IMG/VR virus record: IMGVR_UViG_3300008516_000951
Coordinates: 1-64,000 of that record
DNA from: a virus
DNA length: 64,000 nucleotides
Direction: 5' to 3' (one strand)
The position numbers and the translations under genes are program-made. Of this stretch, positions 7,774 through 15,720 are shown piece by piece. A model generated the notes under the pieces. It had not been told where the DNA came from. It saw only the letters and a list, made by a program, of their open reading frames with translations, and ran no database searches. Position 1 is the first letter of the stretch. Each line of letters opens with the position of its first letter.

Positions 7774-7809
7774 TTGGCAGGAAGCATTGAATTAATTTGA
7801 TAATATAAG
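7774..7809 (+). promoter_or_regulatory. Repeated phage promoter element, copy P1
   Basis: The 36 bases starting TTGGCAGGAAGCATTG and ending TTGATAATATAAG are matched at 17318-17353 (+) and 61400-61365 (-) with two to four differences. All three copies follow the stop of a long gene and face a new transcription unit. GATAAT (7799-7804) or TAATAT can serve as -10. The conserved upstream block GGCAGGAAGCA does not look like a host -35 box, so a phage-modified polymerase or activator is likely. Confidence 0.7.
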
Positions 7810-7849
7810 TAGAAATGTTTTTGACAAGTGAATAGACGGGGCGTTTGAA

Positions 7850-8080
7850 ATGAGCGAGCAAATAACCATATATCGGGTAAGTTGCCGAGCTTGCGGCAAG
7901 ATGTTCAAAGGGGCTTCTCAAGAAGAAGCGGACAAGGCCCATAAGCAGCATGTTGACAATGATTGTGAGACTATCAAAGTATTGAAGAAGGTTGAGTCGT
8001 TTCGCAAGAAGGCCATTAAGATACTGGGCCGAGAGCTTACTTTTAGAGAAGCAACAAAGTTACTCGATTTTGACAAGTGA
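7850..8080 (+). CDS. Small zinc-finger-like protein, 76 aa
   Basis: Cys12 and Cys15 (SCRACGK), then His residues around 31-34 and a Cys near 39, give a C-x2-C...H-x3-H...C pattern likely to bind zinc. The rest is a basic helix and a short C-terminal helix ending FDK. It is the first gene after promoter P1. GAAATG at the start gives only a weak SD. It may be a DNA- or RNA-binding regulator. Confidence 0.6.
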   Translation: MSEQITIYRVSCRACGKMFKGASQEEADKAHKQHVDNDCETIKVLKKVESFRKKAIKILGRELTFREATKLLDFDK

Positions 8081-8102
8081 TGATTTCAATTGAAAAGGAG
8101 TA

Positions 8103-8240
8103 ATGAAAATGAACGAAGATGAAGCACGAACAGAACTATACTGGGAGGCAACACGCTTGTTGAACAAATACATCACGGGCGGTTTTGAAAGCAAAGAAGA
8201 AGTTCTTGAGGAGCTTGAAAACGATTTAGAGGAAAGCTAA
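8103..8240 (+). CDS. Small acidic hypothetical protein, 45 aa
   Basis: AAAAGGAG (8093-8100) precedes ATG 8103. The product is acidic and helical (about 14 Glu/Asp). No family is recognised. It lies between two copies of the sequence GACAAGTGATGATTTCAATTGAAAAGG, which form the intergenic joints here. Confidence 0.55.
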   Translation: MKMNEDEARTELYWEATRLLNKYITGGFESKEEVLEELENDLEES

Positions 8241-8283
8241 GAAGAATTTTGACAAGTGATGATTTCAATTGAAAAGGTAAGAA

Positions 8284-8439
8284 ATGGACCACGGAAAAAA
8301 TTGCTATTGCCACAGATGCAAGAGATGGTTCCATTATCTTGGTATCTCCCAACACCGGGCTATGCACAGAGAAAGGAAAGAAAATTGCAAGATAACCTAT
8401 ACCCACGGGAATACATTTTTATACGAATGGGACAAGTGA
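8284..8439 (+). CDS. Small Cys/His-rich protein, 51 aa
   Basis: Cys8, Cys12, His17, His24 and His28 (CYCHRCKRWFHYLG, QHRAMHRE) make a C2H2-like zinc finger, with a further Cys at 35. AAAGG at 8273-8277 is the SD. It ends in DK-stop encoded by GACAAGTGA, the same motif that ends the gene at 7850. It is probably a nucleic-acid-binding accessory protein. Confidence 0.6.
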   Translation: MDHGKNCYCHRCKRWFHYLGISQHRAMHRERKENCKITYTHGNTFLYEWDK

Positions 8440-8448
8440 ATGTAATGG

Positions 8449-8526
8449 GGCGAGCGGCTACCGAGCGTTGTGAAGTTCCGGGTTGCCGAGCCAAAAGAGG
8501 TTGCAACGGATTGCCTCGTCCCCGCC
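8449..8526 (+). other. GC-rich structured leader element
   Basis: This is an abruptly GC-rich stretch between two small genes. GGGG-CGAG at its start can pair with CTCG-T-CCCC at its end (one bulged T), with an internal CGGC/GCCG stem. It follows GACAAGTGAATGTAATG, resembling the joints before 7844 and 19239. It could be a small structured RNA or an unrecognised inserted element. A short overlapping frame reads through it but lacks a start signal. Confidence 0.3.
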
Positions 8527-8544
8527 TTTGAGAATGGAGCAACA

Positions 8545-8706
8545 ATGATAGAAAGAACAGTACAAGATTTTGTTGAAGATATGGTATCTGACAACAAAGA
8601 ATTCAAATTGATTCTAGCCGTGGCCCAGAACACTCGATGGTATAATCGTTTGGATGAGATCAAAAATGAATTTCAATTGTTAAAGAATAGAATGCAAAGA
8701 AACTAA
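8545..8706 (+). CDS. Small hypothetical protein, 53 aa
   Basis: ATG 8545 has GGAG at 8536-8539. The frame extends upstream without a stop to another ATG at 8470, but that part lies in the GC-rich element. The protein has an acidic N-terminal helix and ends KNRMQRN. No family is recognised. Confidence 0.5.
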   Translation: MIERTVQDFVEDMVSDNKEFKLILAVAQNTRWYNRLDEIKNEFQLLKNRMQRN

Positions 8707-8791
8707 TATATAGGATGGTGAAAAAGTCAAAACACAAAACAAAAATTGGAAAGGATAAAAAATAGATATTAAGTTAAAGTCAGCCAGGTCA

Positions 8792-9226
8792 TTGTTCAAG
8801 TCGCTCGGATTCAAAACATCGCATAAATGGAGCGTACAAAAACTCACATCAAAAATAAAGAATCTTCCTGATTCAATAGAAGATATCACTATCAAAGATG
8901 CGAAGGTCAAAATGAGGGTCAAGAAGATTCTGGCAGAATTGAAAGCCGGTAAATCAATTAGGGTATTCGACCCTGACGATGCTGCTGCCGATAAGAAACG
9001 GGCTAATGCTGTTAAAGAAGCTAAGAAAAGAGAAGTATCTGCTAAAACAGAGAAAGTTGAAAAGAAGGTCCGTAAAAAGAAGCGTGTCAAGAACAAAGCC
9101 AAAAAGGAAGCAAAAAAGAAAGAGCGTGCCAAAAAAAGAGCCAAAGCCAAGGCCAAAACAGAGAAATTTGGAAAGAAAGTCCGTAAAAAGAAGTTATCAC
9201 TTTTCGATAAGGAACCAAAATTATGA
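8792..9226 (+). CDS. Lys-rich tailed hypothetical protein, about 144 aa (start uncertain)
   Basis: The folded part is about 65 residues (SHKWSVQKLTSKIKNLPDS to VFDPDD). It is followed by about 70 residues of Lys/Arg/Ala-rich helix, probably a nucleic-acid-binding tail. The first conventional start is TTG 8792 with no SD. A strong GGAAAGGA (8749-8756) instead precedes an in-frame ATA at 8762, from which DIKLKSARSLFKS would be added. The gene overlaps the clamp gene by ATGA and may be a replication accessory. Confidence 0.6.
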   Translation: MFKSLGFKTSHKWSVQKLTSKIKNLPDSIEDITIKDAKVKMRVKKILAELKAGKSIRVFDPDDAAADKKRANAVKEAKKREVSAKTEKVEKKVRKKKRVKNKAKKEAKKKERAKKRAKAKAKTEKFGKKVRKKKLSLFDKEPKL

Positions 9227-10233
9227 AAGTCAAACGAGAAGATTTCCTTAATCAATTAGAGTCCGTGCGTCCGGGATTGTCGCCCAGAGAATTAATCGAA
9301 CAATCATCTTGCATCATATTTCAAAAAGGAATGGTCTACACATACAACGATGAAATATCCTGTTCACAAAAATTACTGCCTTCACTAAGAAGTATTGAAG
9401 GTGCTGTACACGCTATCCCTCTCTTGAATCTGTTAAACAAAATGAAAGAAGATATAATTGGTGTGAGCGTGGAGAAAAGCATACTGCTGATTAAGGGCAA
9501 AAATCGCCGTGCCGGTATTCGTATGGATGAAAACATTTTGTTACCAATTGAAGCAGTTGATGAACCTAAAGAGTGGCAAAAACTGCCAAATGACTTTTCT
9601 GATGCAATAAGTTTAGTGCAATCCTGTGCCGGAACCAATGAATCGGAATTTGCAAGGACTTGCATTCATTTACACCCTGAATGGATAGAGGCGTGCAACA
9701 ATTATCAAGCCGCCCGTTACACAACAAAATTACCTTTTGAAAAATCAATACTGGCGCGTAAAGATTCATTGACTTATATCATTTCCGCAAATATGACAGA
9801 TTTTAGCTCGACGGAATCCTGGATTCACTTTCGTAACAAACAAGGTCTGATTATATCGTGCCGGAAATTTGTTGAAGATTATCCTGAGATAGGTTCTATA
9901 CTGGAAGTGAAGGGCAGGAATTTATCTTTACCAAAAGGGTTGAAAGAAGCCTCGGAAAAGGCAGCAGTATTCTCCGAAGAAAATACCGACGATAACCGAG
10001 TTGCCATCAGTATAGAAACCAACAAATTGGAAATCAAAGGTACGGGTGCTTCCGGCTGGTTCAAAGAGAAAAAGCAAATAAAATACGAAGGCAAGCCACT
10101 CAAATTCACTATTGAGCCGGGATTATTGAGTCAATTGGTCCAAAAATATAATGATTGTCAAGTGGCTAAAAATCGTTTGAAAATTACTTTTGATAAATTC
10201 GAGTATATCACTGTCTTGGGAAAAATCAATTGA
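9223..10233 (+). CDS. DNA polymerase sliding clamp (DnaN-like), 336 aa
   Basis: The length and the three-part alternation of strands and helices fit a bacterial-type beta clamp. The last 60 residues (LKFTIEPGLLSQLVQKYNDC, KNRLKITFDKFEYITVL) match the closing part of clamp domain 3. Conservation is low, so the call rests on pattern and context: a clamp loader is encoded at 16375 and a family A polymerase at 14063. It would tether the polymerase to DNA. Confidence 0.65.
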   Translation: MKVKREDFLNQLESVRPGLSPRELIEQSSCIIFQKGMVYTYNDEISCSQKLLPSLRSIEGAVHAIPLLNLLNKMKEDIIGVSVEKSILLIKGKNRRAGIRMDENILLPIEAVDEPKEWQKLPNDFSDAISLVQSCAGTNESEFARTCIHLHPEWIEACNNYQAARYTTKLPFEKSILARKDSLTYIISANMTDFSSTESWIHFRNKQGLIISCRKFVEDYPEIGSILEVKGRNLSLPKGLKEASEKAAVFSEENTDDNRVAISIETNKLEIKGTGASGWFKEKKQIKYEGKPLKFTIEPGLLSQLVQKYNDCQVAKNRLKITFDKFEYITVLGKIN

Positions 10234-11822
10234 GATTGCCGATAAACAAAATAATCTGCTCCGACTGCGTAGAGGCTATGAGCTGTTGGCCGGACGGCTG
10301 TGTGGATATGGTGGTGACATCAATACCGTATTGGGGGCTGCGGAGTTATTGGTGGGGTGGCGATTTAAAACTGCCCCACAAAAAACACAACAAAAATGGC
10401 AAGCCCATCCACGACTGGGCCGACCAAGATGAGATATATCAGATATGCACTGATTGCGGGGCCTTGCGACCGCGATACGGCATCGAGCCGACGTTGGAGG
10501 AGTATATTGCCACGACGGTCGAGATATTCCGCGAAGTCCGGAAGGTCTTGAAGGACTGGGGCACGCTGTGGCTGAATGTTGGGGATGCTTATGCGACAAG
10601 CTCAACATCGGGCGAACAAGGTGTTACAGGAGATCGGGCAAACCGAAGTTTCACAGCCGAAGGAATCCCAGCGAAAATCCCTTCCGGCCTAAAACCCGGC
10701 GACCTCATCGGCCTGCCGTGGCGAGTGGCCTTTGCTCTCCAAAAAGACGGCTGGTATCTCCGCTCGGCGATAATTTGGTGCAAATCGTGGTCGTTTCACG
10801 ATTGTGGTAAAAAACAAATAAAGAAAATCCGGACCGATTTATGGGGACGTAAAAGAACAAAAATAATTGATGAGGGCAATAGTTATGTCGGCTCCTGTAT
10901 GCCGGAGAGTCTAAAGGACTGGTGGTGGGAGCGGTGTCGGGTGAAGGTGAAAAGTGGTTGGGGTGATATTCCGCACCCAAGTCAAACACCGGGCGGCTAT
11001 TCCAGAGCGCCTAATAGTGGAGGAGTACTCAAAGCTCAAGCACAATGGCAAGACTGCCCCGGCTGCGATAAGTGCCGGGCCAACGGCGGCTACGTCCTGC
11101 GAAAGGGTTCCTGGCGACCGACGAGCGCGTACGAAATGCTATTTGAGTTTAGTAAATCCAAGACATACTATTGCGATGCAGAGGCGGTGAGAGAGGAGCT
11201 GGTGACATCGCCGGATAAATTGAGGCTAAGAGTCGAAGCAGCCAAGAAAGTAGAAGGAAGGGGGGATGCTTTAAGTATAGAAGCCTGGGGCCCAAATACT
11301 CAATCTTACAATCCTTCCGGACGCAATTTGAGAAACGTTTGGTGCATACAGACTCAGGCAACGAGCGTAAGCCATTACGCCACCTTCCCGGAGAAATTAG
11401 TAGAGCCCTGTGTAAAGGCCGGGACCAGTGAGAAGGGCAACTGCCCGAAGTGCGGGATGCCCTGGGCCAGGGTGATAGAGATAAATAAAGGCCAAAAACC
11501 CAGACAGAAGGGCGAGAAATATGATGGTATAAACGCTGGATATGGTACACATCCCGGCGTTGGGCGAGATGATATTATAAGTAAGACCCTCGGCTGGCGA
11601 CCCACTTGCACGTGCAACGCCGGAGAACCGGTCCCCGCCGTAGTCTATGACCCCTTCGCCGGGACCAATACGACAGGTTACGTCGCCAAAAAACTCAAAC
11701 GGAATTGGCTCGCCACCGAAATCAACCCAAAATATATAAAGTATGCTAAGCGAAGATTACAACCACACAAGAAAAAAGGCACACTTTTCGATAAAAAAAC
11801 ATCCAGAAAGAGAAAAAAATGA
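10230..11822 (+). CDS. DNA methyltransferase (N4-cytosine/N6-adenine, beta class), 530 aa
   Basis: Motif IV is near the N-terminus as TSIPYWG (usual form SPPYW), and the SAM-binding motif is at the C-terminal end (DPFAGTNTTG, then ATEINPKYIKYAKRRL). That order places it in the beta class. A long insert holds Cys pairs (CPGCDKC, CPKCGMP, CTCNAG) that may bind zinc. Ile replaces the first Pro of SPPY. G+C is clearly higher than in neighbouring genes, suggesting recent acquisition. It probably protects phage DNA from restriction. The start is TTG in the TTGA overlap. Confidence 0.88.
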   Translation: MRLPINKIICSDCVEAMSCWPDGCVDMVVTSIPYWGLRSYWWGGDLKLPHKKHNKNGKPIHDWADQDEIYQICTDCGALRPRYGIEPTLEEYIATTVEIFREVRKVLKDWGTLWLNVGDAYATSSTSGEQGVTGDRANRSFTAEGIPAKIPSGLKPGDLIGLPWRVAFALQKDGWYLRSAIIWCKSWSFHDCGKKQIKKIRTDLWGRKRTKIIDEGNSYVGSCMPESLKDWWWERCRVKVKSGWGDIPHPSQTPGGYSRAPNSGGVLKAQAQWQDCPGCDKCRANGGYVLRKGSWRPTSAYEMLFEFSKSKTYYCDAEAVREELVTSPDKLRLRVEAAKKVEGRGDALSIEAWGPNTQSYNPSGRNLRNVWCIQTQATSVSHYATFPEKLVEPCVKAGTSEKGNCPKCGMPWARVIEINKGQKPRQKGEKYDGINAGYGTHPGVGRDDIISKTLGWRPTCTCNAGEPVPAVVYDPFAGTNTTGYVAKKLKRNWLATEINPKYIKYAKRRLQPHKKKGTLFDKKTSRKRKK

Positions 11823-12022
11823 CTAAAGAAGGATTTTTTTCACAATCCGATTTGCAAAATAAGAACAGTACATATATGAATCGAGATTTGATAGAACCAA
11901 AATGGGTTGGTATTTGTAATGCCTGTGGCAAAACTTGGCTGATTTGTAATCGCCGGCAAATAATTTATTGTATTTGTGGACATCGTTTGAAGTATAAAAA
12001 TATAAAGAAAAATTATGCCTAA
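11819..12022 (+). CDS. Zinc-ribbon small protein sharing its N-terminus with the next gene, 67 aa
   Basis: Cys36-x2-Cys39 and a later C-x-C (CICG) form a zinc ribbon. The first dozen residues (TKEGFFSQSDLQ) copy the start of the downstream glycosylase-exonuclease (PKGFFSQSDFQ). The DNA match is AGGATTTTTTTCACAATCCGATTT at about 11828 and 12023. The duplication suggests a local copying event, or a functional tag such as a clamp- or SSB-binding peptide. Confidence 0.6.
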   Translation: MTKEGFFSQSDLQNKNSTYMNRDLIEPKWVGICNACGKTWLICNRRQIIYCICGHRLKYKNIKKNYA

Positions 12023-13220
12023 AGGATTTTTTTCACAATCCGATTTCCAAGGAACAAAACCCACATCGAAATTACCGTTATGTGGATTGTGTGGTCTTTA
12101 TAAAAATTGCAAAAGTCCCAAAATGCCAGTCACAGGCAAAGGCAAAAAGAATATATTGGTAGTGGCCGAAGCACCAGGCCAAGAGGAAGATAAATATAAT
12201 GAACAACTGATAGGTAAGGCCGGACAATATCTACGAAGAATACTCCGTAAGTTAGACGTGAATTTGGACCGGGATTGTTGGAAAACCAATGCAATTATTT
12301 GCAGACCACCCCATAATGAAACCCCTGAGAACAAAATTATTGAAGCGTGCCGACCAAATCTCTTGAAAACAATTGATGAGATTAAACCGCGTGTTATCAT
12401 ATTATTGGGTGGAATCGCTACAAAATCTCTAATAGGCTCGATGTGGACTGACAGCACCGGATTCCCAATAAGTCGATGGATAGGGTGGTCTATCCCTTCA
12501 CATAAATACAATTGCTGGATAATTCCCACTTGGCATCCTTCGTATTTATTAAGGCAATCAAGGAACAACGTGTTAGCACTTCACTTTAAGAAGCATTTGA
12601 AACTTGCCTTGGGAAAGAGTCTAAAAAGACCTTGGAATACCGTACCTGATTATGAAAAACAAGTCGAAATCATTTCACGCCCATCACAAGCTGCGAAATT
12701 GATAATTGAACTGATGAATAAAAAGGGTGCTATTGCTTTTGACTACGAGACAAATTGTTTGAAACCTGATGGGGAAGGCCCTGAAATAGTATCGTGCTCA
12801 ATCTGTTGGAAAGGTAAAAAAACTTTTGCATACCCTTTTCAAGGTAATGCGATAGAAGCCACCAGTAAATTATTAAAGTCGCCAGTGCCTAAAATCGGAT
12901 TCAATTTACAATTTGAAGAGCGTTGGACCAGAGCTATATTGGGACATCCGGTTAGAAACTGGTTTTTCGATTCAATGATAGCCACACATAGGTTAGATAA
13001 TCGTCAGGATATATGTAGTTTGAAATTCCAATCCTTCGTTAACTTAGGTGCTGCAAAATTCAAAGATGTAACCGAGCCATATTTGAAACCAAGTAAAGAT
13101 AAGTTCAATCGAATTCACGAATTGGATTGGAAAGATTTATTGCTGCGTAATGGGATGGATAGTTTGCTGACCTACAAATTGGCTATGAAACAGATGAAAC
13201 TATTAAGAATACAAAAATGA
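12015..13220 (+). CDS. Family 4 uracil-DNA glycosylase fused to DnaQ-like 3'-5' exonuclease, 401 aa
   Basis: Residues 20-200 are an iron-sulfur uracil-DNA glycosylase: Cys23, Cys26, Cys96 and Cys112 match the 4Fe-4S spacing, AEAPGQEED is the active-site loop and HPSYLL (174-179) the leucine-loop motif. Residues 238-400 are the DEDD exonuclease of DNA polymerase I: FDYETN (Asp243, Glu245), FNLQFEE (usual Asp replaced by Glu), FFDSMIATHRLD and GMDSLLTYKL. The polymerase at 14063 lacks this domain, so the two proteins probably form a split proofreading polymerase with built-in uracil removal. Confidence 0.88.
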   Translation: MPKGFFSQSDFQGTKPTSKLPLCGLCGLYKNCKSPKMPVTGKGKKNILVVAEAPGQEEDKYNEQLIGKAGQYLRRILRKLDVNLDRDCWKTNAIICRPPHNETPENKIIEACRPNLLKTIDEIKPRVIILLGGIATKSLIGSMWTDSTGFPISRWIGWSIPSHKYNCWIIPTWHPSYLLRQSRNNVLALHFKKHLKLALGKSLKRPWNTVPDYEKQVEIISRPSQAAKLIIELMNKKGAIAFDYETNCLKPDGEGPEIVSCSICWKGKKTFAYPFQGNAIEATSKLLKSPVPKIGFNLQFEERWTRAILGHPVRNWFFDSMIATHRLDNRQDICSLKFQSFVNLGAAKFKDVTEPYLKPSKDKFNRIHELDWKDLLLRNGMDSLLTYKLAMKQMKLLRIQK

Positions 13221-13431
13221 GAATTGTAGTGGTGTGTAGCAGTTGTAAGCAGGAATTGAAAATCAATCAAGGGTTTATAAAGGTCTTGATAGTATTGTAT
13301 TAGGTGTGGAACCTTGTACAAACCCGGACTGTTATCCTAAAGAAATTGATAACAGGGCCGAAAAAATAATTGATTCTCTCAAGGAGATTATAAATGAAAG
13401 CCAAGAACAAAACAAAGACAAAAACAAGTAA
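13217..13431 (+). pseudogene. Frameshifted small zinc-binding protein
   Basis: A frame from ATG 13217 (in the ATGA overlap) encodes MRIVVVCSSCKQELKIN and stops at 13303. The neighbouring frame continues with GLDSIVLGVEPCTNPDCYP and a helix, to TAA 13429-13431. Joined, they give one protein of about 65 aa with C-x2-C and C-x4-C pairs. A one-base change near 13270-13285 explains the break. It may be real decay, a sequencing error, or a recoding site. Confidence 0.5.
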
Positions 13432-14017
13432 GAAAAAGACAAAAACAAAGGTGAAAACATCTAAGAAAAAGACAGAAACAGTTAAACCAAAACCATTGAT
13501 AAGATTCACAATTGATAAATCTTTGGCAAGAGCATTATCCCTCACAAAAGGAGGCCCTAATTCGCATTATATGGAACAATCTTTAGATGTTGCCCGTGTA
13601 ACCGAAAAGGGGGAAATTATCACAACTAATAGGTGTTCTTTACTTGTGGTCACACCCATCAAAGACAACAGATTACTATTATCAAATATACAACAAGGTC
13701 TTTACGATATTGTTGGAGACACTTTTTTGAAAATAGATAAAGAAGAATTTATATTTCCAGACTGTGTACAATTTATATCCACAAAACCGAAATTGTTAGG
13801 GACCAGTATCATATCTTTACTCAGTGATATACTTACCTATATGATTAAAAGCCAAACAAAAATAAATATTTGGAGATTTGAAAACGTCCTCAAAATACTC
13901 AATAAATATAATAGCTGGACTTTTTATGGTGATTCTCCACATACACATATACTAATGGAATGTGAAACATTTCAATATAATATCAAATATGTTGTTATGC
14001 CTGTGTCAATGAAATGA
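13394..14017 (+). CDS. Lys-rich N-terminus with possible clamp-like C-terminal domain, 207 aa
   Basis: The first 35 residues are repeated Lys/Thr (KTKTSKKKTKTK), a flexible basic tail. The remainder is a mixed alpha/beta domain ending IKYVVMPVSMK. That ending resembles the YVVMPM tail of beta clamps. It may be a second, partial clamp-related protein or a polymerase accessory. It directly precedes the polymerase. SD is AAGGAG before ATG 13394. Confidence 0.5.
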   Translation: MKAKNKTKTKTSKKKTKTKVKTSKKKTETVKPKPLIRFTIDKSLARALSLTKGGPNSHYMEQSLDVARVTEKGEIITTNRCSLLVVTPIKDNRLLLSNIQQGLYDIVGDTFLKIDKEEFIFPDCVQFISTKPKLLGTSIISLLSDILTYMIKSQTKINIWRFENVLKILNKYNSWTFYGDSPHTHILMECETFQYNIKYVVMPVSMK

Positions 14018-14062
14018 ACACAAAAACATTATAAATCAAAACAAAAATCACAGGATAAATAA

Positions 14063-15451
14063 TTGAAACCTATTACAGACCAAGCATATAAACTTTTTCA
14101 CAATGGTAGTATTGCCTTGGCCCAAGTTTCATCCAACGGCATTCGTATAGACACGGACTATCTGCATCGACAAATAAAATCTGTCTCTCATCGGATTCTC
14201 AAAATTGAGGAATTGTTAAAGCAAAATAAAATATACAAAGTTTGGAGGCGCCGTTATCGAGATAGATTTACATTCGGTTCCCGGACCCAGTTGGGGAATG
14301 TATTATTTGAGACGATGGGATATGACCCTTCAACTTTTACCAAAAAAACAGGAAGGGCAAAAGCTGATGAAGCCGCTTTGAAAAGTATAAAAGAACCTTT
14401 TATCAATAAATATCTGCTTCTGGAAAGACTGAAAAAAACCCGCAGCACTTATCTCAAAGGAATTTTGCGGGAAACAATCGATGGTTTTGTACACCCAAAT
14501 TTCCCATTACACTTAGTACGTTCCTATCGTGGGAGTAGCGACCATCCTAATTTTACTAATATCCCAATGAAAGACCCCCAAATTAAAAAATTAGTGCGAA
14601 GGGCTTTTATATCTCGTAAAAATCACCGCCTTATTGAGATTGATTTCAAAGGTGCTGAGATTTGCTCTGCGACTTGTTATCATAAAGACCCAGCAATGAT
14701 TAAATACATACAGAATCCAAAATTGGATTTACACAGGGATATGGGGGCCCAATGCTATAAAGTTAAAAAGGGCCAAGTCACCTGGGGTATTCGGGATTGT
14801 GGAAAAAACAGATTTGTCTTTGCCGAATTTTATGGTGATTGGTACATAACACGTGCCCCTGATTTATGGGGTGCTATTAAGACAATGAATCTCAAGGTTG
14901 AAGATACCGGCTGCGATTTATATTCACATTTAGAAACAAAGGGTATTTATGAATTAGGTGACTGTGACCCGGATAAGGAACCAAGGGAGGGAACCTTCGA
15001 GAAGCATATTAAAGAGGTCGAATACGATTTCTGGAACAGACGATTCAGAGTTTATAATCAATGGAAAAAAGACTGGTATAATAAGTATTTGAAATTGGGC
15101 TATTTCGATACATTAACAGGATTCAGAATTGAAAGTGTTCTCAATAGAAAACAAGTCATAAATTATGGTATCCAAGGCTCGGCCTTTCACTGGTTGTTAT
15201 GGTGTTTGATTAAGATTCAAAGAATCCTAAATAAATATAAAATGAAATCCTTCATTATCGGACAGATTCACGACAGCATCGTTAGCGATGTTCATAAAGA
15301 CGAAATGAAGGATTATCTGGATATTGTGAAACAAGTTATTTATGAGGACATTAGAAAGCACTGGAAATGGATTATTGTACCATTGGTAGTTGAATGTGAG
15401 ATGAGTCCGGTGGATGGTAATTGGTATGAGAAAATTGGTGTGGAGATATGA
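14063..15451 (+). CDS. Family A DNA polymerase, polymerase domain only, 462 aa
   Basis: The protein starts within the thumb region and contains the T-RGSSDHPNFTNIP motif (about 152-167), motif A LIEIDFKGAEI (Asp194), motif B with Lys248, Arg250 and Tyr257-Gly, and motif C IHDSI (His403-Asp404, Ser replacing the usual Glu). It has no 5' or 3' exonuclease domain; these are separate genes at 20827 and 12015. The start is TTG 14063, 7 bases after AGGA. It is the main replicative polymerase candidate. Confidence 0.9.
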   Translation: MKPITDQAYKLFHNGSIALAQVSSNGIRIDTDYLHRQIKSVSHRILKIEELLKQNKIYKVWRRRYRDRFTFGSRTQLGNVLFETMGYDPSTFTKKTGRAKADEAALKSIKEPFINKYLLLERLKKTRSTYLKGILRETIDGFVHPNFPLHLVRSYRGSSDHPNFTNIPMKDPQIKKLVRRAFISRKNHRLIEIDFKGAEICSATCYHKDPAMIKYIQNPKLDLHRDMGAQCYKVKKGQVTWGIRDCGKNRFVFAEFYGDWYITRAPDLWGAIKTMNLKVEDTGCDLYSHLETKGIYELGDCDPDKEPREGTFEKHIKEVEYDFWNRRFRVYNQWKKDWYNKYLKLGYFDTLTGFRIESVLNRKQVINYGIQGSAFHWLLWCLIKIQRILNKYKMKSFIIGQIHDSIVSDVHKDEMKDYLDIVKQVIYEDIRKHWKWIIVPLVVECEMSPVDGNWYEKIGVEI

Positions 15452-15720
15452 GTAAAGAATTAAAGTGTCGCTATTGTAAAGGAAGATTGTTCTTTGGTTT
15501 TAATCACCGTTGTTCGGAACGTGTTCTCAATGAATATTTCGATAAACTTAATCAGCAACGTCTCAGAACCATTGAATCATTGGAATGGATGATGATGGAT
15601 ATGAAACACAAATACAATGAACAAAAAGGGACATTGGATGAGGATGTTTGCAGTGAGTACAGCCCCAAACTACAAAAGGCAATTGATTTATTAGAAGAAT
15701 TGAAAGCGAATAAAATATGA
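15448..15720 (+). CDS. Zinc-ribbon plus coiled-coil small protein, 90 aa
   Basis: Residues 7-22 (CRYCKGRLFFGFNHRC) give a C-x2-C...H-x-C metal site; the rest is one long helix with heptad-like leucines. It is coupled by ATGA on both sides, between polymerase and methyltransferase. No family is recognised. Confidence 0.6.
   Translation: MSKELKCRYCKGRLFFGFNHRCSERVLNEYFDKLNQQRLRTIESLEWMMMDMKHKYNEQKGTLDEDVCSEYSPKLQKAIDLLEELKANKI

Noticed and set aside
7774-7809. Sigma-54 promoter reading of the TTGGCAGGAAGCA element
   Set aside because: The GG and GC doublets are not at the required distance and the final TGC is missing. The A+T-rich GATAAT fits a sigma-70-type or phage promoter better.
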